A stretch of DNA of 64,000 nucleotides. Source: Allomyces macrogynus ATCC 38327. Taxonomy: Eukaryota > Blastocladiomycota > Blastocladiomycetes > Blastocladiales > Blastocladiaceae. The stretch lies in assembly GCA_000151295.1 (NCBI GenBank), contig GG745328.1:1301585-1365584 (forward strand), in the 5' to 3' direction. Below, in pieces: positions 14,039-24,939 of the stretch. The translations under genes were made by a program, and so were the position numbers. Position 1 is the first letter of the stretch. Every line of letters begins with the position of its first letter. A model generated the notes under the pieces. That model ran no database searches and was not told the DNA's origin. It saw only the letters and a program-made list of their open reading frames with translations.

Positions 14039-15708
14039 TCAGACGCGACTCGCAGCCGGGAAATTCGCGCCCGAAATGACCGCGTAGTGGCCCGAGACCA
14101 TCCAGTCCTTGACCTTGGCCATTTCCTCGACTTTGGCTGGCGTCAGGCCAACGCACACGTCTGATTTGCACGTGCGCAGGCTCACGAGCGGCGGGAACTT
14201 GGTCTCCTTCTGTCCCAGAGGACCAATGGCTTCGGCAAACGAGGTCGTCGGGTCCCACGAGCAATCGAACACGAGCTTACGGTAATTCAAGTCGCCCTTG
14301 AACACGACTAGGTCGGCCTGTTTGAGCGTGTCGAAGATTGGGAACGACGGCAGGTGGTAGTACGCGTGCGGGTACGTCCAAAAGGGGTCTTCGTGAATCC
14401 GCCACGCGCCAGACGCGAGGTGCGATTGCCACCGCGCGACGAACATGGGGATGATGGGGGTTAAGTCGGCGAGGGTCGCATGGAAGTCGGCCGTGGTCGT
14501 GTCGGAGACGAACCACGGGATGGACTTCACGTGGAAGACGATGGAAGAGGCGATGCCGGACGCGATTAGCCAGTCGGCGAGGAACAAGTCGGCAGCGAGC
14601 TCGAAGCCTGGATTTTCAAGCAGAAGGGCATGAGCCGGAATCGTCAGCGGGTAGGGAGTGCTCGAAAGCGCACGTACCGGCATTATCAAGCACCAAATCA
14701 ACCCGCTTGCCGTGCAGACCCGCCAAGTGCGCCACGACCACGTCGAGATCGTTGGCCACGACCCCTTCGGTCCCCTTTTTCACGAGCTTGGCGCCGAGCG
14801 CAGCCACTTCGACGTTATCGGCCGCAACCAAGAGGCTCAGGTCGACGGCGTTGCCCCACAGACTGTAGATGAGCAATTCGGCGAGCGCAACGGTACGAGT
14901 TGACGGGTCATGTGCGCGTTCGTGCAACTTGGCGACGTGGTGGCTCAGCGCGCCAAGCACGTCGAGCCCCTTGGCGAGCGAGGCCTGCTTTTCGCGCAAA
15001 AAGGGGTCGTAGGCGGTCCAGGTCGTGGTCAGCGCAAAGGCTTCGCGAATCTTGCGGTACATCTGCTCCGAACAACGAAATGGCAGTCAGTTGGAGCGCT
15101 CGCGAAATGCGATTGAGATCAGATGAAGAAAAGCGCATACGTAGCACTCTTGAAAAAGCCAAGCAACTTGGAAATGGCCTTGGCCCTTCCAGTACGTGTC
15201 GAGAAAGTCGTTCCACACAGCCGTGTCGGGCATACTGTCCTCGATGGGCGGGATGCGCTTGTCGCGCTGCATCGCATAGCGCAGCGCGGCAATGCGCTCA
15301 ATGACAGCCTTGCCCTCGGCGATGCGGACCGACTCGTCGTCCGGGATGCCGACAATAGTGCGGTAGACATCGTCTGCAGCAGGTCGAACCGTGGTGGTCA
15401 GTACGAGAATTGCGTGCGCTCGCGTCGAAGACGGATACCAAAGTCATACCAATGACCTTGGTCAAGATGACGGGCAGCCGGTCGCGGATCGTGTAAAACG
15501 CAAAAGTTCCGTGGTGCTTGCCTAGACGACATGCGCACGCCGACATCATGGTCAGGACTGGCCACGTCGCGATTGGGAGCCCCGCTGATGGTTGTTGGCA
15601 GGCTCCATTACTGGCGAGTGCGCTCCCGAGCATGCAAGTGTAAGTACCGGCCAAAGGAGGGCGTGGGGCATGGATCTGCGCCTTTTGCTGCAGCAAATGG
15701 TCGGTCAT
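14039..15708 (-). CDS. ARMT1: ARMT1/DUF89 damage-control metal phosphatase
   Basis: Five exons give 439 residues: 15708-15648, 15521-15450, 15373-15141, 15062-14678, 14607-14039. Family motifs appear in order: GTFAFYTIRDRLPVILTKVI, SLWGNAVDLSLL, VDLVLDNAGFELAADL (metal-binding Asp-Asn...Asp), KGDLNYRKL, and LRTCKSDVCVGL. Subfamily III DUF89 enzymes hydrolyse phosphorylated metabolites such as fructose-1-phosphate using Mn2+/Co2+. The human relative was also reported as a protein carboxyl methyltransferase, which is disputed. The 3' end lies only 104 nt from the convergent CDC27 gene. A TATA-like element at 15826-15834 lies about 120 nt upstream of the start. Confidence 0.9.
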
Positions 15709-15825
15709 GATGGTTGCTCTTGCTAATCTGCGTGGATTCGGGCGTGGTCAGAGTACGCTGTGAGCTCGGCGACGTCGAATCCTGGGGTGGCCGCGTCTTG
15801 AAGCGGGTGCGGTTGGTGGTTGGCC

Positions 15826-15834
15826 CATATATAC
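15826..15834 (-). promoter_or_regulatory. TATA-like element upstream of the ARMT1-like gene
   Basis: The plus strand reads catatatac, which gives tatatatg on the minus strand. It lies ~120 nt upstream of the ARMT1-like start, a reasonable spacing for a TATA box. The divergent channel gene starts 460 nt away in the other direction, so assignment to ARMT1 is an inference. Confidence 0.35.
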
Positions 15835-16295
15835 ACTTTGCGGGCGGCGGGCGCGGTGGAAAAGGACGGCGCAAACGTGCTTTGTCGTTGCGATCAGCTT
15901 CTGCAGCTTCTGCTTTGTCCTTGGCGCCGTCGTGAGCAGTCGGAACGCCGCGGCCGCAACGATTTCGGCAGCCGCGAGGGTGGAGCGACAACGTGACAAG
16001 GGCAGTGGTGCACGCGTCTCCCGGCGTCTCGCGCCGATGCTTGTTGGCCATCCTTTGGCAGGCGGTCTTTGGCAGTCGACCGCGACCGTTTCGGCGCCGG
16101 CATGGCCAAGTGCGCGCGCTCGTCCCGCTGCCGTGCGCTCCAACTTGTCGCAATACGCTCCGGGGCCCGCTTCTTGCCCTCGCGTCTCGACGATCGGCCG
16201 TCGCTCCACGGCAACTGGCATTTCCACCGCGCGCTCCACATCGCCTGGCGCGCCTACCAACTTGATCGCCAGCATCAACACCCAGTTTCTCGCCC
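15835..16295. other. Divergent promoter region (ARMT1 / channel)
   Basis: The remainder of the 587-nt region between divergent starts. No further element is recognised. Confidence 0.4.
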
Positions 16296-19200
16296 ATGGA
16301 ACCCATTGGAAGCGACGACGCAAGAAAGCGCAGCGCGTCGTTTGAACAGTCGCGCCTCGCTGCCATGCGCCGCGGCGGCGTATTACTCTCGACCGAAAAT
16401 GTCGCGACCGAACCAGCCCAACCTCCACCACCAACAAGGCCCTCCTACGGTGGAAGCACGCGCGCACTCCATGAACTGCCTGCCGCCGCTCTCGCCATCC
16501 CACGCTCGCGCGCCATCTCGACGCCAGGCCTCCTGGCGGGACCGCACACGGCCGGCGCCCACACGAACCCGGAATCCGTCCCGCTCCCGGCATCCGCCGC
16601 ATCATCGCTCGCGCTCTCAAATACCGGATCTGCAAGACAATCAAGGTCGCGCGACGTTGCGATCGCGTCGCTGCAGTCACTGCGAAGCTCGCGCGGCGCC
16701 ACGACGGGCGTAAGCGCGACGGACCTGACGACCCCAGATCGCACGGCAGCGACCAGCGGTTCTCGGCTTGCAGACCCGCACGCGGTGTCCGTTGACGGAA
16801 CTGACGTCGCAGCAAAGACGAGCGCACCGCCCAGACATGTCACGCCAACTAGACTACGCAGTGCTGACACCGACAGCAATTTCGTCTCGCTCGAGAATTT
16901 GGGGCCGTGGATGCCGTCGCGCTCCGCCGGTGCAGGCGCACCGCAAGCCAAGCTAGAGCCGCCGGCCGTGCCGTTCTATTTTCCGTCCACTTCGAGCATG
17001 GGATCGTCTGACAAGGACGGGCCGTCGCTGGGGTTGGTCGAACGGGGGCCAACGTTGCCACCGGCACAGCCGCCAGCGTCAGAGATTGGCGCGCCGCGCA
17101 TCGATGCCGAGCTGACGGTAATAACAGACGGGAACGGCGTCGCTCCTACCCTGCGGTATCCCCTGCCACCGGGCATAACGGTCAACGTTGCGCAGCGCAA
17201 GGCTCCGATCCAGACCATTGTCACGTCGCCGACCGAAACCGACCTGGTCGCACGCGGCCAAAACACCTCGTCCTCATCGCTGACAGCGACTCGCGGGTCC
17301 GAAGCGGCGCTTACGACGGGCGCTGGCCTGTGGACTGTGGTCGAAGCCAACGCCAACAGCCATGCCGGCCGCATTCCCGTGTTTGCATTTCCAGACACGG
17401 TACCCGAACAAGCACCGCAAGCGACCGGCCGCGGCACGCTTGAGCGGCAGCAGGCCATGTCCACCAACTCGCTGCAGAGACGCGGTGCTGGCGCCTCCAA
17501 CCCGTCCGGTGGTCTTCCTGTGGGCTCGGCGCCACGCGCCGGGAGCGGCGGGCTGCTCGGCAGCCCGACCCGCGACTCCCTGTCGCGCCCAGCCTATACG
17601 TCGCCGCTGCAGTACTCGATTTCGGGCGCGACCACGGACTCAGCGACCTCTTCCGCGTCGTCGACCTCCAACAAACCCGCGGGTTCGTCGGTCATCATGA
17701 CCTCGGTTGGACCTGCTGACACGGATTCTACGCACCCAAGGCGCGCTTCTGCATTGCCGGCCCCGTCGGGACAACCGCCCGATCCGGTCGTGACCTCACG
17801 GCGCGACTCGGCCCCCGGCATCCGACTCACCTCGTCGCTCGCACGTCGTGCGGCCGCGGCCGCGGCCATGAGTGGTGCACCGCCCGGTGCAGGAGCCACT
17901 CATGCACCCATGGTCCCGTCCCCACTCGGCCAACGCACGGGCCAACGGCCGCGGCTCGCCACCGGGCGTGAGCACCGTCAAGCTGGCCCCGACCGACGCA
18001 CTGGACACAGACGGCTCAGGCGACCGGCGCGACCGCGTCGTCGACATTTCGCGCGCGAGCAGCTACGTTAGCGACTGGCAATCCTTACCCGGCGACCGCA
18101 CGCCCATGTCGCACCAGTCGGAAACCTCGTTCAACTCGCCCGACGGGTCGGCTGGTGGGTCCGGATCCGGGCCGGACGGCAAGCCGTTCACGGTCGCGGG
18201 CAGTGTCGGGTCGCGGCTGCTCGATCCGACCGATTCGTTTTACCGCGCGCAGAGTACGGCATCGGGCTTTGCCGCACCGCATCCGGCGCCGCTTGTGCCG
18301 AGGCACCAGCAGTACCTGAGCGTCAACAGCTTTGCAAGTGTGGGCGGCGGCGGCGGCGGGCACGCGGCAGGCGCGTCGGCGTCGTCGTTTACCTCGAACG
18401 CGTCGGTCACGCACTCGATGGCGGGTTCCCGCGAGTCCGGGTCGCTAACGCGCACGTCGAATAATTCGAGTGATGGGGCACCGGTGCCGTCGGTGCTGGG
18501 CGCGAATGCGCGAGCGCTGCGTGCAGGGACGTCGCCGCCCACTACCACGCCCAGCGGGACCAATGGGCGGTCGGGACCGCCGCCGCCGATTCGGACCACG
18601 ATGCTCGCAGACACGCACGCTGGGCCCGGGGAAGGGTCGCCAACGACAGCGAGTGCCGCTGTCCGAGCTCTGCGGCCGCGGACCATCTCAATGCCCACGA
18701 CTGGGTTCGCATCACAGCCGCTGCTCGGTGTACCGGTCGGCGCGGGCAACGCCGTGATCACGCTGGGACTGCCGCTGTCGAGGTTGGTGGAAATGCCGTC
18801 GACACAGAGCGCGTTTGCCTCTTCCATGGAATCGACGAGCAAAAAACCGCCACCGCTTGCGGGGGTCGCGCTCGCGTCGCCGAACACGCCGTCGACGGCC
18901 GTGGTCCCGAGTCTGGGCGCCAACAGTAACTACAAGATTGGCGGCGGGGGCGGCGACGAGAAGCCGGGAGCGACGGGACCTGGGCCGGGTACAGCGCTGT
19001 CGACGCCCGGTGGTGGCGCGAGCAGTCCTGGGTCCGGCGGTGCGACTCCGATCAGTCCCTCGGGCGGTGGAGCAGTTGCGGCGACACCGGCCCCTGGCGA
19101 TCCCGGCGGTGCGCCGGCGACGACGATTGGCCGAGCAGTCTCCTGGATCCAGGGCTTCTACAAGCGGCAAATTGAGGAAGTCGACACGCCATTTTGGCGC

Positions 19201-21826
19201 GCGTGGCGGCGGCTCATCATGTGGATCGAGCTCTACAACATGCTGTGCGGCCCGTTTGCCATGTCGTGGATCTGCCATTTCACGATCACGCCAGCCTACA
19301 TGTACGTCGGGTACATTCTCGACTTGCTGCTGTTGCTCGACGTCTGGCTCAACCTCAACCACCGGTACGAGAACGAGTACGGTGTCGTGGTCGCAAACCC
19401 GAAAGAAATCAAAGACCACTACCTCAAGCACAAGTTCGGGTACTGGGACTTGGCCGGGTCGGTCCCGCTCGACCTGCTCTGTCTTGTGATGCCGCTCGTG
19501 CGCAACGAGCCGCTGCGATGCCCGCGACACTATTTCCCGGACACGAACACCTACGGGTTTTTCTACACGCGGTCGCAAGTGCCCGACTACCTCTACGCGT
19601 GGGCGATCTTGCGCATGACGCGGTGGTTCCGGTTACCGCGGCTCGTGCAAGAATTTCGCAACTGGTCGATTCATGGCGTGCATATCGCCTATGCGCGACT
19701 CATCAAGAACTTTGTCGTGCTCGCGATTTACGTGCACATTGACGCGTGCTTCTTTTTCATGCTCAATGCGTGGGAGGATGTCGGGACGGCGTGGATCGAT
19801 TCGGAAAAGTTGCGCGACCCGAATGCCGAGGTGGTCTTTGTCACGCAGTTTTATTCGACGTTGTGCGTATTGTCCCCGTCGTTGGACATAATTGTGCCGG
19901 GGTAACTCACGAGTCGTCTCGACTTCTTCTTTTCGCAGCCACACGTCGCTCAAGACGTTTGTCTACGTGTTCCGGAAGCTGCAGACCAACAGCGAGCGGC
20001 TCTACTGTACTTTTGAAATCATGATTGGCACCGTCATTTACGGCTCGATTTTCGGTGCGTAACCACGCTCACTCATGCTCTCAACCGCTGCTGATGCTGC
20101 CGCTCACATCCTCTCTTAACATGTCTCTGCGCAGGTGTGCTCTCCAACTTCATCCGCGCGCTCGACACCAAGGCCGCGCTCGAGGACGAGGCCGAAAAGC
20201 ACAAGCTGAAAATGGACTACCTCAAGAAATTCCTCCGCACGCGGCGCTTTCCCGTCGACTTGCAGCGCAAGATCCTGCACCATGAAGAGTTTCTGTGGGT
20301 CAAGGGCCAGGGCATGGACGAGGGCACGCTCTTTGGCAATTTGCCGAAATCGTTGCGGCAAGACGTCTACAACCACATGTACATGGACTTGGTCAACCAA
20401 GTGCCCTTGTTCAAGGGCACCGACTGGTCGTTCAAGGCCAACTTGACGCGCGCGATGCGCACCGTGATTGCGCCGGCCGATTTTTATATTTGTCGGCAGG
20501 GGGACGACGGGTCAGGTACGTTTTGTGGTTTGAATTCTTGTCAACCGAGGTTCAGTTCGCTGATGCGTTTAGTTTGCGGCGTAGAAATGTACTTTATCCG
20601 GTCGGGCGAGATCGAGGTCGTGACAGGCGACTTGTCGCGCGTGCTCGTCACGCTCACGCAAGGCTCGTTCTTTGGCGAGATTGCCCTGTACGCTCTTTTA
20701 ACTCTTCGTTTCCGTCCCCGCCCTCCCTCTTCTCGACTCACTCTCCTCGTCTCCACCCAGATTCGAAGAATCCCGCCGCACCGCGACCGTGCGCACCAAA
20801 ACCGTCTCGGAGCTGTGCGTCCTCACGAAAGAAGCCTTCCAGGACATCTTGCGGCTCTACCCCGCCATGGCTGAAATCTTCCGGCAGGCCATTGCCGAGC
20901 GGAAGGCGCTCGACGCGAAACGCAAAGCCGAGGCCGAAGCCGCGGCCAAAGCCAAGGCCGACGCGGAACTCGCCGAGAAACTCAAGGCCGAGCGCAACCA
21001 GGCGCGGAAATCGCGCAAAATGATGGCCGGTAGTGGGTCTGGCATGAAGTCGTCGGCGTCGCACCGGCAGCATCGCACGATTACGCGCCGTGCGGCGGGT
21101 ACTGGTGGCGGGACGAATGGGAACGGGTCGGATGAGCGTGGAGCGCCGAGGTCGAGTTTCGGGTTGCTCGGATCGCGAAGCAAGGAGTTTCGTGCCGCCG
21201 GTGGGAACGAGGGGGGCGGCGGTGGGGGTGGTGGGTTGGCGGCGCCGGTCGGTGGGAATTTCCTCACGTCGGCGCTTGGGCTTGCGTCCATGAACCGCAG
21301 TCTCATGGGGAGTACCGGGTCGCGCGCGCCGTCGGAACACGATTCGGCGTCGCAGCATTCGGGCACGGTCGATCGTGATCGCGATCGCGACGACCACGGC
21401 GGGCATCCGCCAACGGGACACGGGACGGGCGCGCGACGGTTCAGTCTGAACCTTAAGAGTATCATGCCAATGAGCATGAACCGACCCGGTGGGTTGGGTG
21501 CCGCGATTGGCGCGTCGATTTCCAATTTGCGCGAAAGCGTCACGCAGTTGGCCGGGTCGTTGGGGAACGGATTGCATGAACCGGCGTCTGCGCAAGGGAC
21601 GCAGTCGAGGCATTCCAGGACGTCTGGGTTGGATTCGGCGTCGGCGCGTGGTGGCACGGGGGCGCCGAATAGTTATGGCGGTGGAGGTGGAGGAGGGAGG
21701 AACGGGAATGGGTCCGACGAGGAGGCCGCGGGAGTGTCGTCGTCAGGCGCGTTTGCGTCGAGTCCGCGATCGACGGTTTCGCCGGCCGAGACGGATGGGA
21801 GGCGCACGTTGGATCAGGATAGGTAG
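16296..21826 (+). CDS. CNG/HCN-family channel-like protein with long disordered N-terminus and atypical pore
   Basis: About 1,700 residues. The first exon is 16296-19862 with an unresolved +1 frame change between ~17787 and 17940. Then come 19939-20054, 20135-20515, 20585-20687 and 20761-21826. The first ~950 residues are Ser/Pro/Thr/Ala-rich and disordered. S1 starts near 19204 (RLIMWIELYNMLCGPFAMSW). S2-S3 follow (YVGYILDLLLLLDVWLNLN), then S4 (ILRMTRWFRLPRLVQEFR), S5 (FVVLAIYVHIDACFFFMLNA), and S6 (FEIMIGTVIYGSIFGVLSNF). A C-linker follows with DLQRKILHHEEFLW. The cyclic-nucleotide-binding domain keeps MYFIRSGEIEVV and the phosphate-binding cassette FFGEIAL...RRTATV. The filter position reads TFVYVF where relatives have TVGYGD. 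The C-terminus is Gly/Ser-rich. In Blastocladiella a CNG channel acts in zoospore phototaxis. Conductance of this one is uncertain. Confidence 0.8.
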
Positions 21827-22609
21827 CGCGAGTTGGTCGAACTGGAGGGCGGAGTAAGTTGGGCGTGGACGTGGTGGGTGGGAAGACTGGCGGCGGGGTG
21901 GTCTCATTTTCGGAATTGCGGCAATGATAGCGTTTTGGAACTCGATGTGCGTTGGCGCGATGTGGTCTTGTACGTGATCCGCTCCATTTTCCTTGGTTGT
22001 TGCACTGTGAGTTTGGGCTGAGGTCGGTCGTGAACGTTTGAAGTCTCGCAATAGTGCCCCCGCATCAACGCGGCCAGAGCATATGAATGTAAGCCTGAAC
22101 CTCTCGCTTCTCCACCCAACACGTCGATCATGGTGGGGGCTACTGCACGATCCGGGAAAGCCGCCGTCTGATCGGGGCCTTGCAGGGCATCCAATCCAGC
22201 GACGCGACGATCTACCTCCTTCAACCATGGTCACCGATTCTTCTCCCAGCTCCGTGCGCGGTATTGTTTCTCTACTTTCTGACAGGAAGCCCGAGCTGGG
22301 CGCGTTTCGAGCTTGCCACGGACTGGTTCGCGTCACAGACATGCCACATCCATCTTAGGATCACCCACGCCACGGCCATGCCACATCGACCGCCAAACCG
22401 AGCCAGCTTGCTCGCCGACACAACCGGCAGTCGACACGAAAAAAAGCACCAACGACCAGCAGCGCAAGCGGCACCACGACCTGCTGCAAGACGACGAAGC
22501 GCGCTGCCTGTGATTGCTGCAACCATTCCAAGTGGCCCTCGGTCAGCGCTGGCGCTGTTTCCTTGCAACAACCGATCAACGCGACCGTAAACGTGTACCG
22601 ACCACCATC
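21827..22609. other. Intergenic region
   Basis: 783 nt between the channel and p24 genes on the same strand. Nothing with coding character beyond chance frames. Confidence 0.5.
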
Positions 22610-23437
22610 ATGATCAAAGCCTGGATCCCGCTGCTGCTCGCAGCGTTCTTCGCCCTGGCCGCACGCCATGTGGCCGCCACGTCGGTGACCATGGTCGTGC
22701 CCGCGCACGAAAACTCGTGTCTCTACGCGCTCGCCAAGCCCAATCAGAAGATTGCCTTCTACTTTGCTGTGAGATCTTTCTCGGATCTGCCGACTGTACA
22801 CGACCTTGCGTGTAACCATTACTTGCGTGCTCAACGTAGGTGCAATCGGGCGGCGCGTTCGACATTGACTACCTCGTGTCGGACCCCGAGTTCAACGTCG
22901 TGCTCTCGGGCGAAAAGGACCGGCAGGGCGACTTTGTCTTTGTCGCGCAGCACAAGGGCGAATACTCGTTCTGCTTTTCGAACGGTACGTCTCGGCATCC
23001 TCCACCCGGCCCGTGTCCATTTCCACGCACCCTGTTCACCCCCACTCGTCCACGCCCACCCACCAGGCATGTCGACCTTTGCCGAGAAAACCGTCGACGT
23101 GGAAATCTCCGTCGAGGGCGAACACCTGTCGCGCGCCAAGATCCCGGCCGCCAAGCCGTCCCCCGGCGCCAAGGCCGTGACCCCGAACACGGCCGATCTC
23201 GAAGAGTCCATGTTCCGCGTCTCGACGCAACTGTCCAATTATGCGCACTCGCAGCGCGCCTACCGGTTGCGCGAGAACCGCAATTTCGCGACGGTGCGGT
23301 CGACCGAGTCGCGCGTCTGGTCGTTTGCGCTGTTTGAAACGGTCTTGATTGTCGCCATGTCGGTGTTGCAAGTGTTTGCCGTGCGCACGTTTTTCAAGGC
23401 CAGGGGTCCCGGCGCGGGGGCGCGCGGGTTCCTGTAA
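22610..23437 (+). CDS. p24 family cargo receptor (Erp/TMED, GOLD domain)
   Basis: Three exons give 224 residues: 22610-22768, 22840-22984, 23067-23437. A signal peptide spans ~1-23 (IPLLLAAFFALAARHVAA). The GOLD domain follows with ENSCLYALAKPNQKIAFYF, VQSGGAFDIDYLV, and GEYSFCFSNGMSTFAEKTV. The two GOLD cysteines are present. A luminal coiled coil leads to a single C-terminal membrane helix (ALFETVLIVAMSVLQVFAV). The cytosolic tail is RTFFKARGPGAGARGFL. It has the aromatic pair used for COPII binding but no terminal KKxx. p24 proteins cycle between ER and Golgi as selective cargo adaptors, for example for GPI-anchored proteins. The CFSN-x-MSTF signature fits the gamma/Erp2-4 branch. Confidence 0.88.
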   Translation: MIKAWIPLLLAAFFALAARHVAATSVTMVVPAHENSCLYALAKPNQKIAFYFAVRSFSDLPTVHDLACNHYLRAQRRCNRAARSTLTTSCRTPSSTSCSRAKRTGRATLSLSRSTRANTRSAFRTVRLGILHPARVHFHAPCSPPLVHAHPPGMSTFAEKTVDVEISVEGEHLSRAKIPAAKPSPGAKAVTPNTADLEESMFRVSTQLSNYAHSQRAYRLRENRNFATVRSTESRVWSFALFETVLIVAMSVLQVFAVRTFFKARGPGAGARGFL

Positions 23438-23844
23438 ACGGAGACGCGATGGAGGATCCGTGCAAAATATATCTTGAGGGTAGGGGGTTCGTTTTTGAAC
23501 AAACGTCTCCCTTTGCTCCAGCGCCTGCTGGTAGCCTAAAATCCTCAGCACATCAGCTTCGTCACAATGGAGACGACAATCGCAAGTCGATGATGATGGG
23601 TTGTTTTTATCATTTCAGACGGTTTCAGCACGTTGAGCACTTGTGCAAACGAGCACAACAGACAAGATGAAATGGGTAAACGGTGTGAGCCGAAACGACA
23701 CGGCACGACAACGACATCGACGAAAGAGAACCAAAAAAAACAAACGACAGCCAAGCGACGACGCCGCGATCCTTCAACGAGGCAACGTCGCTCGCCCGCC
23801 TGCCCGCCGCACTGACCCTCGAGCCCGCTCTGCACGTCCGACCT
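23438..23844. other. Convergent intergenic spacer
   Basis: 407 nt between convergent p24 and universal stress protein genes. It contains purine-rich stretches (an A run near 23733-23740). No gene seen. Confidence 0.5.
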
Positions 23845-24714
23845 TTAGACTTCGAGCGCATGCATCCGCTCGGCCGACGGCAACCGCGTGGCCTTGGGCG
23901 CCACCGGCTTGGCGTGCACGCGCGCGGCAAGCCCCGCCGCGGCACTCGCCCGACGCAGCGCGGCCGACCCGACCGACCCCGCCGTCGGCCGGCGCTTGAT
24001 CAGCGGCGGCGCTACTGCCTCGTTCTGGTCGAGCGCGACGACCGACGACGTGTTCGAGTTGACGCGCACCGTCTCCGGCGGCGCATCCCCCTCGACCGGC
24101 GGCCGAATCACGAGCACGGGGCACGCGCAGTGGTGCGCGAGGTACGTCGAGACCGATCCGAGGAACGCACGCTTGATCGACCCGAGACCGCGCGACCCGC
24201 AGACGACCACGGTCGCATCGATATCGTGTGCTTTCCGGACAACGTCGGCACGCGCGTCGCCGCGGATCGAAATGGCGCGGACCGAGGTAAAACCGGCGTG
24301 GCGGAGGGTCGCCCCGTAGTGCTGCAGGAGCGCGTGCGAGGCCGACCGGTGCTCGTCGTCGAGATCGCGCACGTACTGCGCGCCCGTCTCGTCGTGGTAG
24401 AGCGCCGCGTGACTCGCGGCGAGCGCGCGCACGTTGACCAGGACAATGTGGTCCCGCGGGAGCAGGAGGTGGTCGACGGCCCATGCGAATGCGTAGGCCG
24501 AGTGCGGCGACGCGTCGAGCGAGATAAGGACGGTGCGGGGGGCGAGGGGAGCGGCGACGGGGGTCGGCGTCGGCGTCGAGGTCGAGTTGCGCGGGATCAC
24601 GGTGTCGGGCACGGGGACAGGCGACGTGGTGCCGTTGGCCGGGACGCGTCGCGGCGCCGGGGGCGGCGTTGAGCGCGACGAGGAGGTGGATTTCGTGGAG
24701 GGGGACGACAACAT
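23845..24714 (-). CDS. Universal stress protein (USP/UspA) domain protein
   Basis: Single exon, 289 residues. After a Ser/Thr/Pro-rich N-terminus of ~60 residues, a Usp domain runs RTVLISLDASPHSAYAFAWAV to ACPVLVIRPP. It keeps the nucleotide-binding signature G-2x-G-9x-G-S (CGSRGLGS...FLGSVS) typical of ATP-binding Usps. A basic low-complexity tail follows. Fungal members of this class are stress or signalling proteins of largely unknown role. The start was chosen at 24714 because a clear TATA box (TATATAAG at 24939-24933, minus) lies 220 nt upstream. That TATA would sit inside the longer frame that opens at 25005. The short model therefore has a ~190 nt leader. Confidence 0.8.
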   Translation of the reverse strand: MLSSPSTKSTSSSRSTPPPAPRRVPANGTTSPVPVPDTVIPRNSTSTPTPTPVAAPLAPRTVLISLDASPHSAYAFAWAVDHLLLPRDHIVLVNVRALAASHAALYHDETGAQYVRDLDDEHRSASHALLQHYGATLRHAGFTSVRAISIRGDARADVVRKAHDIDATVVVCGSRGLGSIKRAFLGSVSTYLAHHCACPVLVIRPPVEGDAPPETVRVNSNTSSVVALDQNEAVAPPLIKRRPTAGSVGSAALRRASAAAGLAARVHAKPVAPKATRLPSAERMHALEV

Positions 24715-24932
24715 GATAATGAAGGTGTCGGGTCGTCGACGGCGGATCAGGATCCAAGGTGGAGAGGAGGAGGAGGAATGGATGGTGGTGGGTGGTGGGA
24801 TGGGCGCGGCAGGGAACAGCGCTGAAGGGCTTTGGAGGAGGCTGGCGTGCCAGCAGGCGGACTCGAGGGCTTGCGGGCAGGCGGGGGAGGAGAGCTCGTT
24901 TGGAGGGCCGAACTGCGTGGGGGCCGCCCGCT

Positions 24933-24939
24933 TATATAG
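24933..24939 (-). promoter_or_regulatory. TATA box of the universal stress protein gene
   Basis: The minus strand reads cctatataag, close to the TATA consensus. It predicts transcription start near 24905 and argues for translation starting at 24714 rather than at the upstream ATG at 25005. Confidence 0.55.

Noticed and set aside
19902..19938. 37-nt intron (donor gtaact) in the channel pore
   Set aside because: It keeps the frame but is much shorter than other introns. The 76-nt alternative with donor gtgcgt fits length and donor pattern and aligns better to the pore helix.
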